Source: Pseudooceanicola sp.
GTDB lineage: Bacteria > Pseudomonadota > Alphaproteobacteria > Rhodobacterales > Rhodobacteraceae
Assembly: GCA_002709085.1 (NCBI GenBank)
Contig: PAPR01000053.1
Location: 1 to 64,000 of the forward strand
DNA length: 64,000 nt
Reading direction: 5' to 3'
Shown: positions 61,903 to 64,000 of the stretch, piece after piece
Numbering within the stretch: position 1 is the first letter of the stretch
Layout of the letters: every line of letters starts with the position of its first letter
Made by a program: the position numbers and the translations under genes
Notes under the pieces: model-generated
Database searches by the model: none
Told to the model about the DNA's origin: nothing
Seen by the model: only the letters and a program-made list of their open reading frames with translations

Positions 61903-62898
61903 ATGAAAACGGATGTCAAACGCGACCTTCAGAATCTGGGTAACGGATTATACGCTTGGGTGCAGGGAGACGGCAGCTGGGGATGGAGCAATTCGGGCCT
62001 GATCGTGGGCGAAGACGATCAAACGCTGGTGGTCGACACCCTGTTCACCGGCAAGTTGACCGAGGACATGCTGCGCGCCTACGTGGCGGCGGAGCCGGCG
62101 GCGGCCAATATCGACATTCTGGTCAATTCCCATTCCAACGGCGATCACACCTTCGGCAACCATCTGGTGGGCGACGCGCGTATCATCGCCTCGGAGGCGG
62201 CCCGCGAAGAGATGGAAGAGCGCCCGGCGGAGTTCTTCAAGGCCGCCGCCGCCGATCCCGAAGCGCATGGTGTCTTTGGGGATTTCCTCCAGCATTTCAT
62301 GGGGCGGACGTTTGATTTTTCCGATATCGAGCATGTGCCGCCGACCGAAGTGTTCAAGGGCACCAAAACACTGACCGTCGGCGGTCGCACCGTCGAACTG
62401 ACCGAACTGGGCCCGGCCCATACGCGGGGCGACATCATCATCCACGTCCCCGACAGCAAGGTCTGCTACACCGGCGACCTGGTTTTTCACGGTGGGCATC
62501 CGATCATCTGGGCCGGCCCGGTCAGCAATTGGGTCGCGGCCTGCGATCACATCCTCGGTCTGGACGTTGACGTGATCGTGCCGGGGCATGGGGCGGTCTC
62601 GGACAAATCCGCTGTGCAGGGGCTGCGCGACTACTTCACTCATATCCAGGCCGAGACCGAGAAGTGTTACGCCGCCGGTCTCAACTGGGAAGAGGCCGCC
62701 TTTGAGGTCGGTTATGCGAACTTTGACAGCTGGCTGGATCGCGAGCGGGTGGTGGCCAATGTCGCTACGATCTACCGTGACTTGTCCGGTGGCAAAGTGG
62801 ACCCGGACCAACCCGAGGTCTTGACGCAGATGCTGCGGTATTCGCGCGGCGCAAGCTGCCCGCATGACGAGCCGTGCTCCTGCGGGGCCAAGCACTGA
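61903..62898 (+). CDS. Metallo-beta-lactamase-fold hydrolase, HxNxDH variant with Cys-rich tail
   Basis: 331 residues, GAGGAG upstream. The metal motif is His77-Ser-Asn79-Gly-Asp81-His82, so the second His of HxHxDH is Asn. Other ligands are likely in 'GPAHTRGDIIIH' and 'VIVPGHGAVSD'. The last 20 residues hold 'SCPHDEPCSCGAKH', a possible extra metal site not usual for the fold. Hydrolysis of an ester, thioester or lactone is plausible. The stop overlaps the GST start (TGATG). Confidence 0.88.
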   Translation: MKTDVKRDLQNLGNGLYAWVQGDGSWGWSNSGLIVGEDDQTLVVDTLFTGKLTEDMLRAYVAAEPAAANIDILVNSHSNGDHTFGNHLVGDARIIASEAAREEMEERPAEFFKAAAADPEAHGVFGDFLQHFMGRTFDFSDIEHVPPTEVFKGTKTLTVGGRTVELTELGPAHTRGDIIIHVPDSKVCYTGDLVFHGGHPIIWAGPVSNWVAACDHILGLDVDVIVPGHGAVSDKSAVQGLRDYFTHIQAETEKCYAAGLNWEEAAFEVGYANFDSWLDRERVVANVATIYRDLSGGKVDPDQPEVLTQMLRYSRGASCPHDEPCSCGAKH

Positions 62899-63641
62899 TG
62901 CTTGAACTCTTGAACAATCCGATTTCGACCTGTTCGCAAAAGGTACGCCTGACCCTGCATGAAAAGGGTATCGCCTTTACCGACCGGCCAGTCGATTTTC
63001 GCACCAAGGAGCATCTGACGCCGAAATATCTGGCGATCAATCCCGATGGCGTTGTGCCTTCGCTGCTGCACGATGACCGGATCATCCTCGATAGCTCTGT
63101 CATCATGGAATATCTCGACGAGGTCTTTCCCGATGTGCCACTGACGCCGCCGGATGCCTATGGTCGGGCCAAGATGCGGAAATGGCTCCGCTTTATCGAA
63201 GAGGTGCCGACCGTCGCGATCCGTATCCCCTCGTTCAACCAGGTGTTCCTGCGTCATCGCAAAGGGCTGAGCGATGATGAGCTGAGCGCCGATACAAACG
63301 CCCGGACCCTGCGCCGGACATTCTATCGCGAGATGGGGCGCGATGGTTTTTCCGAGCCTCGGTTGCAGGAAAGCTACGACCGCCTGCGTGAAACCGTGAC
63401 CCGGATGGACGAGGCGCTGGCCGATCGCGAATGGCTCTGCGGTGATCTCAGTCTTGCCGATTTCTGCGTCGTGCCGACCATCGACCGGATGCGCGATCTG
63501 GGCCTCGATGTCATCTGGGAAGAAAAGCCGCACATGAAACGGTGGTGGGCAGCGATGCAAGAGCGCCCCGCCTATGGCGCGACCTACTACGAGGGCACGC
63601 GCGTCACGGATATCTACGACGAGATTGGAGAACCTGCATGA
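62898..63641 (+). CDS. Glutathione S-transferase, LigF/beta-etherase-like
   Basis: 247 residues from the ATG at 62898, overlapping the MBL stop; the track start at 62874 lies inside the MBL gene. Thioredoxin-like N-domain with 'NPISTCSQKVRLTLHEKG' as the active-site loop, and the Pro-Ser glutathione motifs 'GVVPSLL' and 'DSSVIMEYLDEVFPD'. The all-helical C-domain starts near 'RAKMRKWLRF'. By eye it resembles LigF-type etherases and maleyl-isomerase-like GSTs. The pairing with an FAH hydrolase favours a ring-cleavage product or ether cleavage role (inference). Confidence 0.85.
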   Translation: MLELLNNPISTCSQKVRLTLHEKGIAFTDRPVDFRTKEHLTPKYLAINPDGVVPSLLHDDRIILDSSVIMEYLDEVFPDVPLTPPDAYGRAKMRKWLRFIEEVPTVAIRIPSFNQVFLRHRKGLSDDELSADTNARTLRRTFYREMGRDGFSEPRLQESYDRLRETVTRMDEALADREWLCGDLSLADFCVVPTIDRMRDLGLDVIWEEKPHMKRWWAAMQERPAYGATYYEGTRVTDIYDEIGEPA

Positions 63642-64000
63642 AACTGGTGACATTTGAAAACAGCGTGGGCGCTGAGGCCATCGGCATCCTTGATGGCGAA
63701 AAGATCGCCGTTCTGGACCGCGACGCGCATCGGGCCTTTGGCTCCATGCTGGCGCTGATCGATGGCGGAGACGAGGCGCTGGAGGCCGCCGCCAAGGCGC
63801 GTGCGGGGTCCAGCATGATCGACCTCTCCTCAGTCCGACTGCGCGCGCCGCTGCCCGTTCCGGTACAGATGCGCGATTGCCTGACGTTCGAAAAGCACCT
63901 GCGGCAGTGCCGTTCCACGATGTCCAAGATCGACCCGAACGCTCAGGATCTGGAACCCGAGGACGTGCAGCTGGCACAGGTCTGGTACGACCAGCCGGTC
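63638..64000 (+). CDS. Fumarylacetoacetate hydrolase-family protein, cut by window edge
   Basis: Starts at the ATG at 63638 in an ATGA overlap with the GST; 121 codons are visible. 'MKLVTFEN' and 'LRAPLPVPVQMRDCLTFEKH' match the N-terminal part of FAH-family hydrolases, which cleave C-C bonds in beta-diketones or decarboxylate oxoacids with Mg2+. The metal site lies beyond the window. With the GST it may form an isomerase-hydrolase pair as in gentisate-like pathways, but no dioxygenase is in view. Confidence 0.82.
   Translation, partial: MKLVTFENSVGAEAIGILDGEKIAVLDRDAHRAFGSMLALIDGGDEALEAAAKARAGSSMIDLSSVRLRAPLPVPVQMRDCLTFEKHLRQCRSTMSKIDPNAQDLEPEDVQLAQVWYDQPV

Noticed and set aside
1-64000. 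A complete steroid/bile-acid degradation cluster
   Set aside because: Paired ACADs, Ltp/DUF35 and IpdAB-like genes are reminiscent, but no ketosteroid dehydrogenase, ring hydroxylase or extradiol dioxygenase is present in the window.
1-64000. CRISPR arrays, tRNA/rRNA genes, insertion sequences, phage or integrase genes
   Set aside because: I looked for short regular repeats, cloverleaf-like sequences and transposase motifs on both strands and found none I could support.

Overview
The window is a GC-rich, tightly packed stretch of bacterial chromosome or large replicon. It almost certainly comes from an alphaproteobacterium of the Rhodobacteraceae/Roseobacter type. This assignment is an inference from the density of TRAP transporters (including the TAXI subtype with fused permeases), the codon bias, and the mix of CaiB/BaiF CoA-transferases, ADP-forming acyl-CoA synthetases and DUF35 proteins. 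I see no rRNA, tRNA, CRISPR array, intact insertion sequence or phage gene. Nearly every gene belongs to one theme: uptake of an organic acid, CoA activation, acyl-CoA dehydrogenation, hydration and chain or ring cleavage, under local regulators.

Layout. (1) Positions 1-7190, minus strand: a pair of acyl-CoA dehydrogenases (ACADs), a TAXI-TRAP transporter, a PaaI-type thioesterase, an SDR and a DUF35 protein cut by the left edge. Positions 7505-8913, plus strand: a MaoC-like protein and an IclR regulator. Positions 8995-12598, minus strand: MmgE/PrpD and a second ACAD pair. Positions 13203-19544, plus strand: an unknown membrane protein, a two-subunit GctAB/IpdAB-like CoA-transferase and a second TAXI-TRAP system, ended by a strong bidirectional terminator. 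An 11-bp motif (GCACATATATG) occurs four times, at three promoter regions of this block, and is probably the IclR operator. (2) Positions 19644-24997, minus strand: split ADP-forming acyl-CoA synthetase, MaoC, ACAD, a thiolase-like protein without the usual Cys, and its DUF35 partner. (3) Positions 25157-30666, plus strand: CaiB/BaiF transferase, ACAD, fused ADP-forming synthetase and IclR, with a three-gene TRAP operon on the minus strand (30931-33922). (4) Positions 34121-37428, plus strand: a second CaiB/BaiF-regulator-ACAD set (GntR type). Positions 37528-46882, minus strand: MaoC, AtuD-like ACAD, another ACAD, crotonase, a small unknown ORF, a fused ADP-forming synthetase and a TAXI-TRAP system. 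(5) Positions 47413-54872, minus strand: a 2-oxoacid dehydrogenase operon (E1alpha, E1beta, crotonase, E2, ACAD, AMP-forming ligase, TetR). (6) Positions 55038-64000, plus strand: an ACAD with Asp in the usual catalytic Glu position, an orphan ABC binding protein, TetR, a DctPQM TRAP system, a metallo-beta-lactamase-fold enzyme, a LigF-like GST and the start of an FAH-family hydrolase.

How it works together (inference): this looks like a catabolic archipelago of at least five modules. Each has its own TRAP importer and most have a local regulator, and all feed acyl-CoA intermediates into beta-oxidation-like steps. The eleven ACADs are not interchangeable. Two adjacent pairs look heteromeric, with the catalytic Glu in only one partner. 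Five single ACADs carry the base in helix G, one has the C-terminal EGT glutamate, and one has Asp there. Substrates cannot be named from sequence. Branched, alicyclic or terpenoid-like carboxylates are the most reasonable class.
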